This document shows, piece after piece, positions 35,101-41,469 of a DNA stretch of 64,000 nucleotides (its first letter is position 1; every line of letters starts with the position of its first letter). Origin of the DNA: Stratiformator vulcanicus (GTDB lineage Bacteria > Planctomycetota > Planctomycetia > Planctomycetales > Planctomycetaceae); assembly GCF_007744515.1 (NCBI RefSeq), contig NZ_CP036268.1:510482-574481 (forward strand). Reading direction: 5' to 3'. The notes below the pieces were generated by a model. The model was given only the letters and a program-made list of their open reading frames with translations, was not told where the DNA came from and searched no databases. Both the position numbers and the translations under genes were made by a program.

Positions 35101-38100
35101 GCATTATTAAAGACCGGGGCTTCCTGCTGATCGGTGACATTAATAACAATCGTCGCCGTGTCTTTGAAGGCCGCGTTATCGGGGTCGGTGGCTTCGACGG
35201 TGAGCGTGTATTGGCCGGGGCCAACTTCGTAGTCGAGCGTCGCGGCTGCGGCGACGGTAATCGCGCCGGTTGCCGCGTCGATGGTAAACTGACCGTCTTC
35301 GTTCCCGGCTGTGATGGCATAGGTAGGCGGCAGGCTATCGAAGTCGGCATCGGTCGCCATGACAGTCGCGACGGGCGTGCCTGCAGCAGAGTTCTCGATA
35401 ACGTTAGCGTTGTAAACCGGTTGCCCGAAGATCGGCGCGTTGTCGTTCACCGGTAGAACATTAATCGTGACGAGGACCGTAGCGGTTCTTAAAGCGTCAT
35501 CCGGATCGGCTGCCTCAATTTGCAGCTGGTATTGAGCGGGAGGCGTGTCGGCATCGAGCGACTCTCCGGCTGCGAGCGCGATCTCGCCGCTGGATGCATC
35601 GATAGCGAATTTGCCGTCCTCATTGCCCGAGACGATGGAATAAACGGGAGAACCGCTCTCGGCATCATCGTCGATCGCCGAGACTGTTCCGACGAGCGTT
35701 TCCGATGCGGCGTCTTCACCGATCTGCCATGTGTAAGATGCGGCCCCGAAGACCGGGTCGAATTCATTAATGTCCGTCAGTTCGACGGTCACCCAATGCG
35801 TGACCGCGGTACCGCCATCGTTGCTCGCTTCGATTAAGAGCGTGTAGTCGGCGGCGACTTCCCGATCGAGTGTTGCGCCCGAGGCCACGCTGATCTGACC
35901 GGACGCGTTGATGTCGAACAAGGCACCTCCGGTGCCATCGACGATCGAGTACCCAGGAGTCGTGCCGTCGGCATCGGTCGCCGTCACTATGCCAACCGCA
36001 GTTCCGGACGAGCTGTTTTCATCGATTGAAAACGGCGAAGCCGGAGGGTCAAACACCGGCAGATTGTCGTTCTCATTAAGAACGTCAATCGTTACGACGG
36101 CCGTGTCGGTATTAAGGCCGTCAGTCACTTCAATAGTGATCGAGTGCGAGGTGGCCGTTTCATAGTCGAGCGTACCGGCTAGTCTGAGTGTGCCATCCGG
36201 GTCGATCGAAAACAGTTCATCGTCGGTGCTGCCGGGATCGTTAACGATCGACCACGTGAGGGAATTAGTGTCACCGGTCGGAATGAATTGCGTCACCGCC
36301 GTGCCGATTGCGGCGTTTTCCGCAAGGCTCGTCGTCAGGTCTGAGATTGAGACTGGAGCATCGGTGATATTGATCGTCACCGTCTCAACACTCAGCAACG
36401 TCGAATCAACGGCATCGCGAACTTCAACGTCGAGCGTGTAGCTAGCGACCGTCTCGTAGTCGAGCGATGTGCCGGAGGCGACTCGCAATTCACCGGCGGC
36501 GTTAATCTCGAACAGCCCCTGGCCGCTGCCGCCGACGATGACATAGACGGGATCAGCCGCCCCCACATCAGGGTCGAGCGAGTTCAGCAGTCCAAAGGGA
36601 CTCGTGCCGTCGTCAGTCTCGTCGATCGAAAAATTGAACGGTGCGCCGACAAAAGTCGGGGCTTCATTCGCATCGGTGACATCAATCGTCACGACGGCCG
36701 TGTCGGTATTATGGCCGTCCGTGACTTCAACAGTGATCGAGTGCGAAGTGGCCGTTTCATAGTCGAAAGTGCCGGCCAGCCGGACGGTGCCGTCCGGGTC
36801 GATCGTGAACAGTTCATCGTCGGTGCTGCCGGGATCGTCAACGATCGACCATGAGAGCGAATTGACATCGCCGGTCGGGATGAGTTGCGTAACCGCCGCT
36901 CCGGCCGCAGCGTCTTCCGCAAGGCTCGTCGTGACGTCTGCGATTGAGACTGGGGCATCGGTCACGTTAATCGTAACGCTCGCCGTGACGGCGGCATTCA
37001 CGCCGTCACTCACCGAAATGGTCAAGACATACTGCGGCGTCGTCTCATAATCGAGTACGGCCCCGCTTGCGACCGAGATAAATCCATTATTGTCGATCGT
37101 GAACTGATTTAGCGGATCGCCTGCGGTGATCGCATAGCTTAATGGTTGCTGCTCGGGATCAGATGCACTGATTGTTCCTGCCGGCGCCTCATCTTCCCGT
37201 AGTTGAAGCGGCCCGTTCGTCGCGAAGCTTGGAGCTTCGTTCACGTCAGTGACGTTTATTGTGACGACGGCGGTGACGAGATGATTTCCATCGTCCGCGG
37301 AAATCGTCAGTTGGTGTTGCTGGGTGGCCTCATAGTCGAGCGTCTTACCGCTCGCGACGGAGATCACGCCGGAGCCGTCAATCGTGAACAAACCGAGCGG
37401 GTCGCCGCCCACAATGTCGTATGTCAGCGGAAGTTGCTCAGGGTCGACCGCAGCGACCGACCCGATGATTAATTCGTCTTCGGTAACCTCAATCGGAGCC
37501 AATGTCGGGAAGGCTGGAGCTTCGTCGACATCGCCGATATTAATTTCAATCGTCGCCGTTGCCGGAGCATTCTGCCCGTCGCTCGCTGAGACCGTGAGTG
37601 TGTATTGCGGTGTGGTCTCGTGATCGAGGCTGACCCCGGCGGCGAGTTTAATGGTGCCGGACGCATCGATCGTAAAGAGATCGGAGCCGTCGCCCGGTAC
37701 AATCGCGTAGACCGGTGTTGTGCCGTCGGCGTCCGTTGCGCTAACGGTGCCCACCGCCGCCGCGGCCACTTCGTCCTCGTCAATCGTAAACGCATACGAG
37801 GCCTGACCGAACACGGCCGGTGAATCGACCAGATCATTAACGTCAACCGTCAGCAGGAATTCATCGAAGTAACTCGTGTCGTTCTGGTTCGTCGCCTCGA
37901 CGATGAGATTCAGTTGCGAATCGGCCTCGTAGTCGATTGGCCCGGCGACGGTCACCCGTCCGTCGGAATCAATCTGAAACAGCCCGGCATCGTCACCGGA
38001 GAGGGAGTAGGTGACAGGGTCGCCATCCGGAATGATCGCGGCAAATTTTTCCACCAGCGTGCCGAGGGCGACATTCTCGTCCACGCTGATCGACTTCGTC

Positions 38101-40508
38101 GGAGGATCGGCGACGATCACCCCGGCGGCTTGCAGGCCGTTCTCCGGAATGACCCCCGCCTCGGCGAGCCAGTTACTGACGATGACGCCTGACTCGGCGA
38201 GCGGATCGGCGATAGACAGGCCGTTATCGAGCGTGACTTTGTCGAGACGGACGTAGGACGTGCCGTACCAGTAGGTTCTTAATTCGATGACGGCATCGTC
38301 AGCCGACGAGAATTCGAGTGCGAAGTCCTGATAGGTCCACGAAGCATTAAATTGCTGACGCGTGAGAATGCGGCTTGTAAGAACCTGTTGACGAGCCGCG
38401 TCGACGACATCAATCTTCACCACATTGGCATTATTCGCCGTGTGATTGTCGACCAATAACCGATAGGTCGCGACGTGATCACCTGCGGGTACCGAGTGGG
38501 AATAGGGACCGTACGCCATGAATTGTCCGGGCGTGTCGACTCCGACTTTCGCCCGCCAACCATCAGCCTGAGCTACTCCGATTTGGTGGTAGAATGCTGC
38601 ACTTTCCGCTTCGTAGACGACGCGATCGACCCGTGCCCCAGGCACCTCGGTCACGTCGACCCGATCCATGCGGACGTAGGAGTTCCCGTGCCAAAACACG
38701 CGAAGCTGAAGACTCTGGCCCGCGCTTGCTTCGTAGAAAAGATCAAAATCCTGATATGTCCAAGCCGAATGAAACTCTTTTCGAGTGATCGTTCGCTGAG
38801 CAAGCGGCTGCAACGTTGCATTATCGAAGACATCGATCGTCACAATTTGATCGTCGGCGAAGGTGTTATTGTCCACCATCAATCGAAACGACGCCTTGCC
38901 CGCCCCGGTGACGGTCGCGGTATGCCCCTTGTAAGCCAGATAGTTCGGTGTATCGAGTGCTGTATTCGCCGACCAGCCATCGGCATCAGCTCGCCCGACT
39001 GGATGTGCGAAAGCGTTCTCAGCTTCGAAGGTTCGCTTCGCGAGTCGACCACCGGGGTGCTCGGTGAAGGTCACATTGTCGACCCACACGGCTGCGGTGT
39101 CGGTCCAGAAGGCACGGAAGCCGTAGGTCTTGCCTTCTTCGGCTTCGAAGGCGATGTGGAAGTCCTGATATGTCAGCGCGGCGTCAAAGTCGTAGCGACG
39201 AATCGTCCGTTCGTGCAGTGTATTGCCCGTGGCTCCATCGTAAACATGCAAGTGGAAGATCGCGTCGTTGCTTGACGTGTGGTTATCAATTTTGGCGCGA
39301 AATGTGACGGTATGCACTTCCGCATTAAGCGCCAGCGGAACTGGAGAGTGGACGATGTAGTTTGCCGAGTCGTCAGCCACAGTCGCCGACAAACTGGTAC
39401 CGTCGACATGACCGATGACGTACCCAATGTCGGTTTCCGCTTCAAACACCGTGTGGGCCAATCGAGCGCCCGGATGTTCGGTCAGCGTGACACGGTCGAT
39501 CCGAATGCCGGTCGAATCATACCAGTACGTGCGAAAGCCGTACGTAGTGCTGCCGTCCGCTTCAAAAGCGAGGTGAAAATCCTGGTATGTCACCGGGTCG
39601 TCGAATTCAAAGCGGCTGATCGTCCGCTCGTGAAACACCGTCGCGCTGTTATTAAAATCAAAGACTTCCAGCCGGACAATATCGATGTCGCCGGACGTGT
39701 TGTTATCGACCAGAAGCCGTAACGTCACGGAGTGAACTCCGGCCGCCAGATCGTGCCCGGTCGGGCTCTTCGCTACGTAGCCAGCGTCGTGCAGACTGAC
39801 ACCAAGCGCCCAACCATCGACGCCGACCTGCCCAACATCATGTTGCAGTTCCGTCTCCGCTTTATAGGTCGTATTGGCCAGCCGAGCCCCGGGATGCTCG
39901 GTGACGGAGACGTGATCGACCTTCACAGCGGCCGCGTCGAGCCAGTACACGCGAATGCCATAAGCCGTGCTGCCGTCTGCTTCGAACGCGAGATGAAAGT
40001 CTTGAAAAGTATTTGCCTCACCGAAATCAAAGCGGCTCACCGTCTGCGACTTAAGTGCCGTGCCGCTATTAAAGTCATAGACTTCCAGCCGGGCGACATC
40101 GATGTCGTCTTGCTCACTATTATTGACCGAGAGCCGGAACGTGGCGGTGTGAACCTCGGCATTAAGATTCAGGGCGGTCTGGCTCTGAGCCATATAGCCG
40201 GCGTCGTCGAGACTGACCGACGTCGACCAAGCGGCGCCCTCCTGCCGGCCCACGGCGTTCTGCAAGTCGCTTTCGGCCTCGAACACCTGAGGGGCCAGAC
40301 TCAGCGTTACTTCGGAGTCATCGGGCGATGCACCGCTGAGCAACACCCGCTGCTCCAAGGGCTCCGTAACGACCATAGGTCGTCGGCGAGTCCGAGCCAC
40401 GCGGCGGGATCGAAAATACGGCGCGTACCGGGAGCGCAAATCGGTCAACCAATGGGAAAGAAGCATGGCGAGGCGAGAGGGGCGACGAGTGCGGCAGCCC
40501 GAGCACAT
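22755..40508 (-). CDS. Giant exported polymorphic toxin (5917 aa), LEPR-XLL/cadherin/Hint/GH-E
   Basis: Domains in order: a basic N-terminus with LEQRVLLSG (51-59), the planctomycete LEPR-XLL-type export segment; five CBM-like repeats of about 130 residues, each starting with an FEAE-like motif (75 to about 735); about 18 cadherin-like repeats (about 800-2565), often with DEN, ATDAD or SVDENV-like motifs; several Ig-like repeats with D-x-D-x-DG loops (about 2570-3240); a Ser/Thr/Asp-rich stalk (about 3240-5200); a pre-toxin region (about 5260-5450); the split Hint domain (Cys5452 to Asn5772) with two membrane segments; and a 145-residue GH-E nuclease tip. The size and adhesin-like ectodomain suggest contact-dependent delivery to a neighbouring cell. 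The ATG at 40508 is 25 nt from a predicted transcription start; ATG 40466 is an alternative. Confidence 0.93.
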   Translation of the reverse strand: MCSGCRTRRPSRLAMLLSHWLTDLRSRYAPYFRSRRVARTRRRPMVVTEPLEQRVLLSGASPDDSEVTLSLAPQVFEAESDLQNAVGRQEGAAWSTSVSLDDAGYMAQSQTALNLNAEVHTATFRLSVNNSEQDDIDVARLEVYDFNSGTALKSQTVSRFDFGEANTFQDFHLAFEADGSTAYGIRVYWLDAAAVKVDHVSVTEHPGARLANTTYKAETELQHDVGQVGVDGWALGVSLHDAGYVAKSPTGHDLAAGVHSVTLRLLVDNNTSGDIDIVRLEVFDFNNSATVFHERTISRFEFDDPVTYQDFHLAFEADGSTTYGFRTYWYDSTGIRIDRVTLTEHPGARLAHTVFEAETDIGYVIGHVDGTSLSATVADDSANYIVHSPVPLALNAEVHTVTFRAKIDNHTSSNDAIFHLHVYDGATGNTLHERTIRRYDFDAALTYQDFHIAFEAEEGKTYGFRAFWTDTAAVWVDNVTFTEHPGGRLAKRTFEAENAFAHPVGRADADGWSANTALDTPNYLAYKGHTATVTGAGKASFRLMVDNNTFADDQIVTIDVFDNATLQPLAQRTITRKEFHSAWTYQDFDLFYEASAGQSLQLRVFWHGNSYVRMDRVDVTEVPGARVDRVVYEAESAAFYHQIGVAQADGWRAKVGVDTPGQFMAYGPYSHSVPAGDHVATYRLLVDNHTANNANVVKIDVVDAARQQVLTSRILTRQQFNASWTYQDFALEFSSADDAVIELRTYWYGTSYVRLDKVTLDNGLSIADPLAESGVIVSNWLAEAGVIPENGLQAAGVIVADPPTKSISVDENVALGTLVEKFAAIIPDGDPVTYSLSGDDAGLFQIDSDGRVTVAGPIDYEADSQLNLIVEATNQNDTSYFDEFLLTVDVNDLVDSPAVFGQASYAFTIDEDEVAAAAVGTVSATDADGTTPVYAIVPGDGSDLFTIDASGTIKLAAGVSLDHETTPQYTLTVSASDGQNAPATATIEINIGDVDEAPAFPTLAPIEVTEDELIIGSVAAVDPEQLPLTYDIVGGDPLGLFTIDGSGVISVASGKTLDYEATQQHQLTISADDGNHLVTAVVTINVTDVNEAPSFATNGPLQLREDEAPAGTISASDPEQQPLSYAITAGDPLNQFTIDNNGFISVASGAVLDYETTPQYVLTISVSDGVNAAVTASVTINVTDAPVSIADVTTSLAEDAAAGAAVTQLIPTGDVNSLSWSIVDDPGSTDDELFTIDPDGTVRLAGTFDYETATSHSITVEVTDGHNTDTAVVTIDVTDANEAPTFVGAPFNFSIDETDDGTSPFGLLNSLDPDVGAADPVYVIVGGSGQGLFEINAAGELRVASGTSLDYETVASYTLDVEVRDAVDSTLLSVETVTINITDAPVSISDLTTSLAENAAIGTAVTQFIPTGDTNSLTWSIVNDPGSTDDELFSIDPDGTLRLAGTLDYETATSHSITIEVTDGLNTDTAVVTIDVLNENDNLPVFDPPASPFSIDENSSSGTAVGIVTATDADGTTPGYSIVDGTGGALFDINASGQISVASGATLDREVAADYTLLIEASNDGGTAVTHWVTVELTDINEFDPVFGAASYTWQIGEDAASETLVGTVSAIDDDAESGSPVYSIVSGNEDGKFAIDASSGEIALAAGESLDADTPPAQYQLQIEAADPDDALRTATVLVTINVLPVNDNAPIFGQPVYNANVIENSAAGTPVATVMATDADFDSLPPTYAITAGNEDGQFTIDAATGAITVAAAATLDYEVGPGQYTLTVEATDPDNAAFKDTATIVINVTDQQEAPVFNNAGPFQLAENETSVGTAVAVDPDDEAGGTITYSLGTGSDRFAIDAISGEITLTGSVDFEQSPTEVIEVIATDGDGVATSANVTINIQDAAPAIADVSTSLLDGRPTGTLVHQFASTGDTNSLTWSLSGADAAMFNIDSNGQLTLAAPLDYMAATSHQVTVTADDGTTTSNSVVTLTVVANQAPIFDSASYVFFLEEDAPYDGGVIVGRVSATDPENHGSLIYTIVGDSGPFALDSGTGDLSLVQPLDRALVGSYNIIVSVSDGEGASSTTDVRIDVLPAYDLDSSQTGVTLRRRFSVSEAATSGTELGSVASYELRKLLGGPIAFAMNGQNTDFSVDAQSGVLTLTGLVDHELASIQSLSIRASGQYGSLALTVAVEVEDVAEVSNETQQFSVEESVPPDAAFGKVNSGVTKSAQFSIREGGDSSRFAINATTGTLSFVGSVDAEVDTTLIFDVEIVDEYGGINTIPIEVLVVNVDEPVLFSQQHYDFDVDENQALNSPGTVTAIDPEGLPVTYRIRSSDESLPVTIGPDGSLLVSGPLDHEQTPSYTFLVEAWFDGTDQPAATSSVSLSINDVNELPTIISSAFTIDQRQVGPHLVGELRAVDPESADVSFEIVGGSDTFSIDGSRLLVNENAGPLQVGIHSLTIRVSDGSTSSDQVVSVTVIDNRLVAQVPSDAALSFVIQTDSGEGTLVGSLVPPPEIGSVSDLSFAITSGNDDGLFGVGFGGELVLAADWFSTNSETRELTILVTDSFGGTATLTVAVSLEPIVLPEVEYPQVANLRIGSAGSLNDQLATFDPTIEGEVIGISPESDVVIEVDIDDDGIADLTQGLSATGNFSIDLSGASVPGVVEIQVRATSTDLGGNVSVGDWKSLIFEYVDPNAPPTGNDDSAPRVIFAPSDDAGFTDPNADLNLTGTILAPAGQTGISVEFDRDGDGVSEQIVQLVNGVFSLTVDAAQIGSGSQALFFRAVLEDDTTFATVYGDWERFEINRPAQLAVPEVENLIAIDSTIDGQWNVTSDGMISGNLISGTFSTDSFIEILVDFDEDGLSDWAVTPEIDGTFQIDLLAAGLVTGEHTVALRARTWDPATSNYLEGTWVSLGIRLVEAESQPLSVENLLQTTAVGGEGIITGTLVNATLSYSQPLVEVDFDSDGVYDEIIVNIASDGSFEFALWAITPESFGSEIAFRAVGIDANGVQVLGNWTALAVSLDNVLPSFNQVGLLDPIAGAGNPTAARPIVVGSVADLQADSTYLVELEWTGDGVADQVVWSASDGTFEIDLTGDLGQPGSHTVLLTLIRYEPDGRAVRGDSTSFAFDWDVNVEPVDLPEITSVNSPSGPTSAPVISGVLSTVDDGADVYAVEFDFNGDGVVDGQTYADVSSGGEFVLNLLPYLTADGIYNVRLRVAPLQAVDGSVAAGDWTLVTVDFERTIEAAATIVDRPSVPTVTIEEENRLTFADGTFWPGAAQRADQANAYLAGTYIGNSGVRVFDTNPLNGLLTYAAIDDASFDIGNVNVEVTDIDGGTLTVTTTIAGQRTEHSYEDAQGVWHRLESLSATYIVTQDFATAGGSDYTVTLSGSYGYSVEAHGLGATSVYRVREFQNDSVEYVPETGRVISGNQNYLGIFEGVRRADGASDTSLQPYTDYFKTSLSGVTGESTSTEIYSGGFLAIGVDSTEYWDFTAEATVTAAPGETSVSEEEFEFSHSIVDPYSIIVDHTTTETDTIGAESIVRTVTEVGSLVGTQTLLYEAEGTRQIDVDGVQNTTVEHSTQNIIDDILNWNRTDTTTRTSNSGPNYIFEDKVETAEIRNRDYSFIVASTHHDDPVGGQSLSGYVDGFGSTFRLQSDVKHDLTANGSYTAPTGAFESFNVGDSNHQLGKGLFTETTFGSFSGTGSAITGSDITVTSSDFDFGILLWDRSNESFSTYTDDDASDGGTEFSEGSSSDSDIGHGSWANTLNTTERIIDGTVSIASGTKSHTGLRWGTQGEEHSEKQNATHLTGAASQGATEDWTFTTSNQNSSSNISGKYTVTTTGTGVISNAGLDYSETETWSESGQSNASSAFNLTSVSNSGSDPNGTSHSIVNRGSSESRSGSYTEITVLGTTTFADGSENSSSNYDFDESGTTSWSDYSGLSTTGYRRVDQISTPGSELVSVSASGSTNGATDSGTGTYLLDFDVDRTLTNGVLASRVEESREVEDRDDGTITSSVSSEVAAYTGAPPQSTGGLSPTDVRNLGIQMGGPVDNARGSMNWQNSQSTTSETYSDRTEVYSLNDNGATSGFEQWDRNGTTDATGTSEFQSLAETSRKVTSSSAAGTKEDEKTTSKDASGNGSFQSTTTSNESRRADFIGEILVYSGSDQFVTSLNTNNLESSTADIERYVTVDGELVRYESNDRSVTDADTTVAADTTRRLDFGHDQSGTSFRTELDQGNEVVVESTPERTTRSIFSTDSTGSDSSGSYTRSHTRGSTDKVTDEEIKTTTTWDWTTSNSGRVGEETVTVDGSGNVDKSSFFHDNRDYGAASGGQSTNDIDSSGHTSREGYFTIDASNFESIDSDAEASSSESFERIESGNFDEFKQSTTNRVVSKPVPSHAGLTRTDTINITQTDKKVDGTYYYETTSATPDPGIGESTTTETNYIYEDFTAESDKTSRTNSLTTGTRNIDPLTTLTIIANSFQTENGDSTTQSTIERTETTVTTDALAQSNSIESATHVGTSNLTTSLNRISLTQTSERINEPTHGGRNDRTQIESELTDSTVTENFDESVTIETNADGETKTTTVARSTSGTPNIEGTSDWNESTTVIIDSTIYERQAVGISPKKTTKLYQTDTTTEIGESSFSASLAKTVVNDFDGTETVTGDGGNSETESTVTTKTNSHSTKKVTDNDWRLIGGSANGYFGHGWRDLFETGDSTSSETVHTAGTAELVFGTNGEEQWGSETTVTTDRYETHDRRSENRAKAESFLNVATGLTAASLVGSLGIWNSNFYSAVLNGINSVLQVGGDGDVYVSEVQKLHTTKTTASKIKTVKQHGLPDDPIDLYKDPESGSNVDPATKIVNHSTRLSYSGVEVTTNSEEQTVENGVTVDTTTTDRDYQHGRGFYGTLTNYADGSRENIKGEITGMNRDYQKVVVTRSSPDINSWKSTSISEVTGFSTEDRIVTHDGSNDPEIVTAGFSSVEIDSDSFDETWDIKKDIPYTWVVPGFFEGADEWPDAVGDISYTNKGHHKNSSNRTLIQRGGADPDGKINVSVSYIANGDSDFSLNEKAEGTLSSDSVAQGLTAELRIDQTHTGTGNGEMNISMNYSAILSADEPPVIAYSETGSTDFTINESLDHTVGQTIPTWFMTDANGDMLQEHEDTDGDGLIDTWVDSSGNVVSNPTLVVVDDALDEDISSDWTYTEIYDHSIDVDDLVDAGTAWELAEEMTASWTGDISPFNWSTWQPEFDFVQIHAVMDGGNPSILGTIIVNVTPTLPGTPFSSPNLIGTTFEDHEHLLSTSMVDPASADWINIFPEETQSFFAAAAGFGQYYIDAVGGALQDANDGSLQDGLRGWTDGFLDTVNPFSHVDWLNVPDLGPAYRQADAYATGQTVGVVSGIAVDFAISIYGPGLVKCGTWAHRAFAAREAVDLAGGLHNSYQNFQDGKFGVMDAITVAGVGLNVSALGRASKKCFTAGHMIVTAPPADMAANVRYAAMSNGPDEAGDSITIAAALAGALGLLVIKGRRNRREREREMKPQGWQLLATGWDTSATPVGDVGVDLNREFDLNGGLDQSEPQRFLSTPQKSIVRIEEPQRDAAPLERPRRSRNSLWRRVIGLTLLLGSAAVLAGSFFLGEATATAVSTAAATQATVEEFDTSHRKPIEEIKVGDKVLARDEDGEAIGWQEVDEVYERTSDHLRFLKVRSESGETQTFETTDEHPFWSAIRGAWIDAGELKAGEKLTGPDGKTHTVVFTEREEHPEGVAVYNFRVAGAHTYFVAAVDAPRGPPVLVHNADYDVPGTKRDHLGNLHGSDGRFAYSGGPAGGNLGRPSLRAGTKRKILDDYLPLGNGRFKDKETGAVYDDFHFGHRKGYEHRRIAEAADQLDLSQKQLNDFVNSRPDYFQLQDRMDNLRHFGEKAGKGDIGDILDDMIEFLENGS
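23193..24155 (-). other. Split Hint autoprotease domain with transmembrane hairpin insertion
   Basis: This region covers residues 5452-5772. Block A (CFTAGHMIVTA, Cys codon 24153-24155) is separated by about 175 residues from the next Hint strand (KPIEEIKVGDKVLARD, from about 5641). The insert has one membrane segment (ITIAAALAGALGLLVIKG, about 5487-5503), a basic RRNRRERERE stop, an 80-residue linker, and a second membrane segment (VIGLTLLLGSAAVLAGSFFL, about 5593-5614). Block B (TTDEHPFWS), block F (HTYFV) and the VLVHN end follow. In Hint toxins this domain releases the C-terminal tip. Confidence 0.85.
23512..24261 (-). repeat. Direct repeat copy 2 (giant toxin), pre-toxin/Hint
   Basis: Partner of 20976-21725, nearly identical over 750 bp. 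A further partial copy of the right-hand part lies at 13079-13630 (cassette G). The shared DNA covers TM2, the insert, TM1, block A and part of the pre-toxin region. Confidence 0.95.
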
Positions 40509-40539
40509 CCTGCCGGGCGATCAGGTAGTGGTGGCAAAG

Positions 40540-40572
40540 ACACTACCCGGATGGCTTAGGGTGTCAACACCC
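40540..40572 (-). promoter_or_regulatory. Putative promoter of the giant toxin gene with operator-like dyad
   Basis: On the minus strand, a perfect TTGACA (40562-40567) is followed after 16 bp by TAGTGT (40540-40545). This would put the transcription start about 25 nt before ATG 40508. The -35 lies inside a dyad GGGTGTCAACACCC (40559-40572), so a regulator bound there would occlude it. Sequence match only. Confidence 0.5.
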
Positions 40573-40824
40573 ATGGTTGTGAAAATATTTATTGGTACAA
40601 CCGGACCGATGACAGAACCTGTCACCTGTATGATAGTGCGGTATTCCGCGGTTGGCCGTAAGTGGTTACTTCGCGGGGCATTGCGGTCTACCCGCACGGG
40701 AGCGGGAAAAACGAAATGGCCGATCTCGAATTCGGAAACAATCGTCCCCATTTCTGACGCATCCGGCCTCAAGGCCCCTGATAGCTAAAAAAACCAAGGC
40801 CCGTCTCTCCCGTGATTGAATGGG

Positions 40825-40861
40825 AAAAAGCAGCGGCGGTTGATGTCTCGACCGCCGCTGC
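40825..40861 (-). terminator. Intrinsic terminator
   Basis: A perfect 11-bp stem (40830-40840 with 40851-40861) with a 10-nt loop is followed on the minus strand by five T. It would end transcripts of the small genes at higher coordinates and isolate the giant gene's promoter. Between 40862 and 41035 no firm gene is seen; an open frame passes through but also runs through this hairpin. Confidence 0.75.
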
Positions 40862-41035
40862 ATTGTAGCTACTATGGGACTGAAGCCATCGAATTCAGCT
40901 TCGCCGTCGTCGTCGCCTTCGGCGACTTGGCCGCCCGTCATACTGGCAAAGCCACAATTCGGTCCCTCCGATGACAGTGAGGTGAATAAGTTCTTCCACT
41001 TTGTCTCCAAGAATTCCGTGTAAGTTAAGCCGATG

Positions 41036-41221
41036 TCAGGTGGTCTGCTTCCGCGATCGCTGCGAGAACAGCGACGTGTTCCGCCGGAGGTCGACGGCGT
41101 CCCAGTCGATGTAGGAGCCGCTTTTGTCCTCTTCATCCGGTCCGAAGCCGCGATGCTTGATGGTCTGGACGGTCTCGCCCGTCGCTCGGGCGACGGCACG
41201 ATAGAGGTCAATGCTTTTCAT
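41036..41221 (-). CDS. Small conserved-looking protein (61 aa), unknown function
   Basis: This 61-residue protein starts MKSIDLYRAVARATGETVQT, then IKHRGFGPDEEDKSG and YIDWDAVDLRR. The first half could be a short helix-turn-helix-like unit (RAVARATGETVQTIKHRGF), but this is not enough to call a DNA-binding protein. It starts at ATG 41221, about 25 nt after a strong terminator hairpin, and belongs to the cluster of tiny genes at 41036-41895. Codon use looks coding. Function is unknown. Confidence 0.6.
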   Translation of the reverse strand: MKSIDLYRAVARATGETVQTIKHRGFGPDEEDKSGSYIDWDAVDLRRNTSLFSQRSRKQTT

Positions 41222-41247
41222 TGATCGGAACCTTTTCTGGAATTAAG

Positions 41248-41273
41248 AAAGGCCGCTCCCTTCGGGAGCGGCC
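41248..41273 (-). terminator. Intrinsic terminator
   Basis: A perfect 10-bp GC-rich stem (GGCCGCTCCC 41251-41260, GGGAGCGGCC 41264-41273) with a 3-nt loop is followed on the minus strand by TTTCTTAATT. It separates the 44-codon gene from the 61-codon gene. Confidence 0.82.
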
Positions 41274-41334
41274 TGCGGGATTAAATCGTTGGTACTGGTT
41301 TCGCCATGCGGCTCAGCCGAATTCCTCATCAACC

Positions 41335-41469
41335 TTACATAGAACAGCCGACGGAGAGTTCCGCGGCCGTCAAGTTCAGCGTCTGCTCCGGCTCAGTCGG
41401 GATTCCCCGGAGCCAGCGGACGTACTGGTCCGGCATTAAGCCCGCGGCGATATGGGCGGTGTAGATCAC
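41335..41469 (-). CDS. Small protein (44 aa), unknown function
   Basis: This 44-residue frame starts at GTG 41469 ([20 protein letters not shown], then [20 protein letters not shown]) and ends at TAA 41335. Its GTG overlaps the TGA of the 40-codon gene (GTGA), which is typical of coupled translation. It is also the in-frame tail of the longer MoaD-like open frame, so either reading is possible. No family is recognised. Confidence 0.45.
   Translation of the reverse strand: MIYTAHIAAGLMPDQYVRWLRGIPTEPEQTLNLTAAELSVGCSM

Noticed and set aside
38475-40559. Long plus-strand frames opposite the giant gene (for example 38475-39275 and 39732-40559)
   Set aside because: They have no domain of their own and mirror the regular codon pattern of the minus-strand repeats; the giant frame has clear domains.
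40666-41211. 181-codon minus frame containing the segment FASMTGGQ, similar to a vector tag
   Set aside because: The frame passes through a strong terminator, and the tag-like string is too short to mean vector sequence; no other vector feature is nearby.
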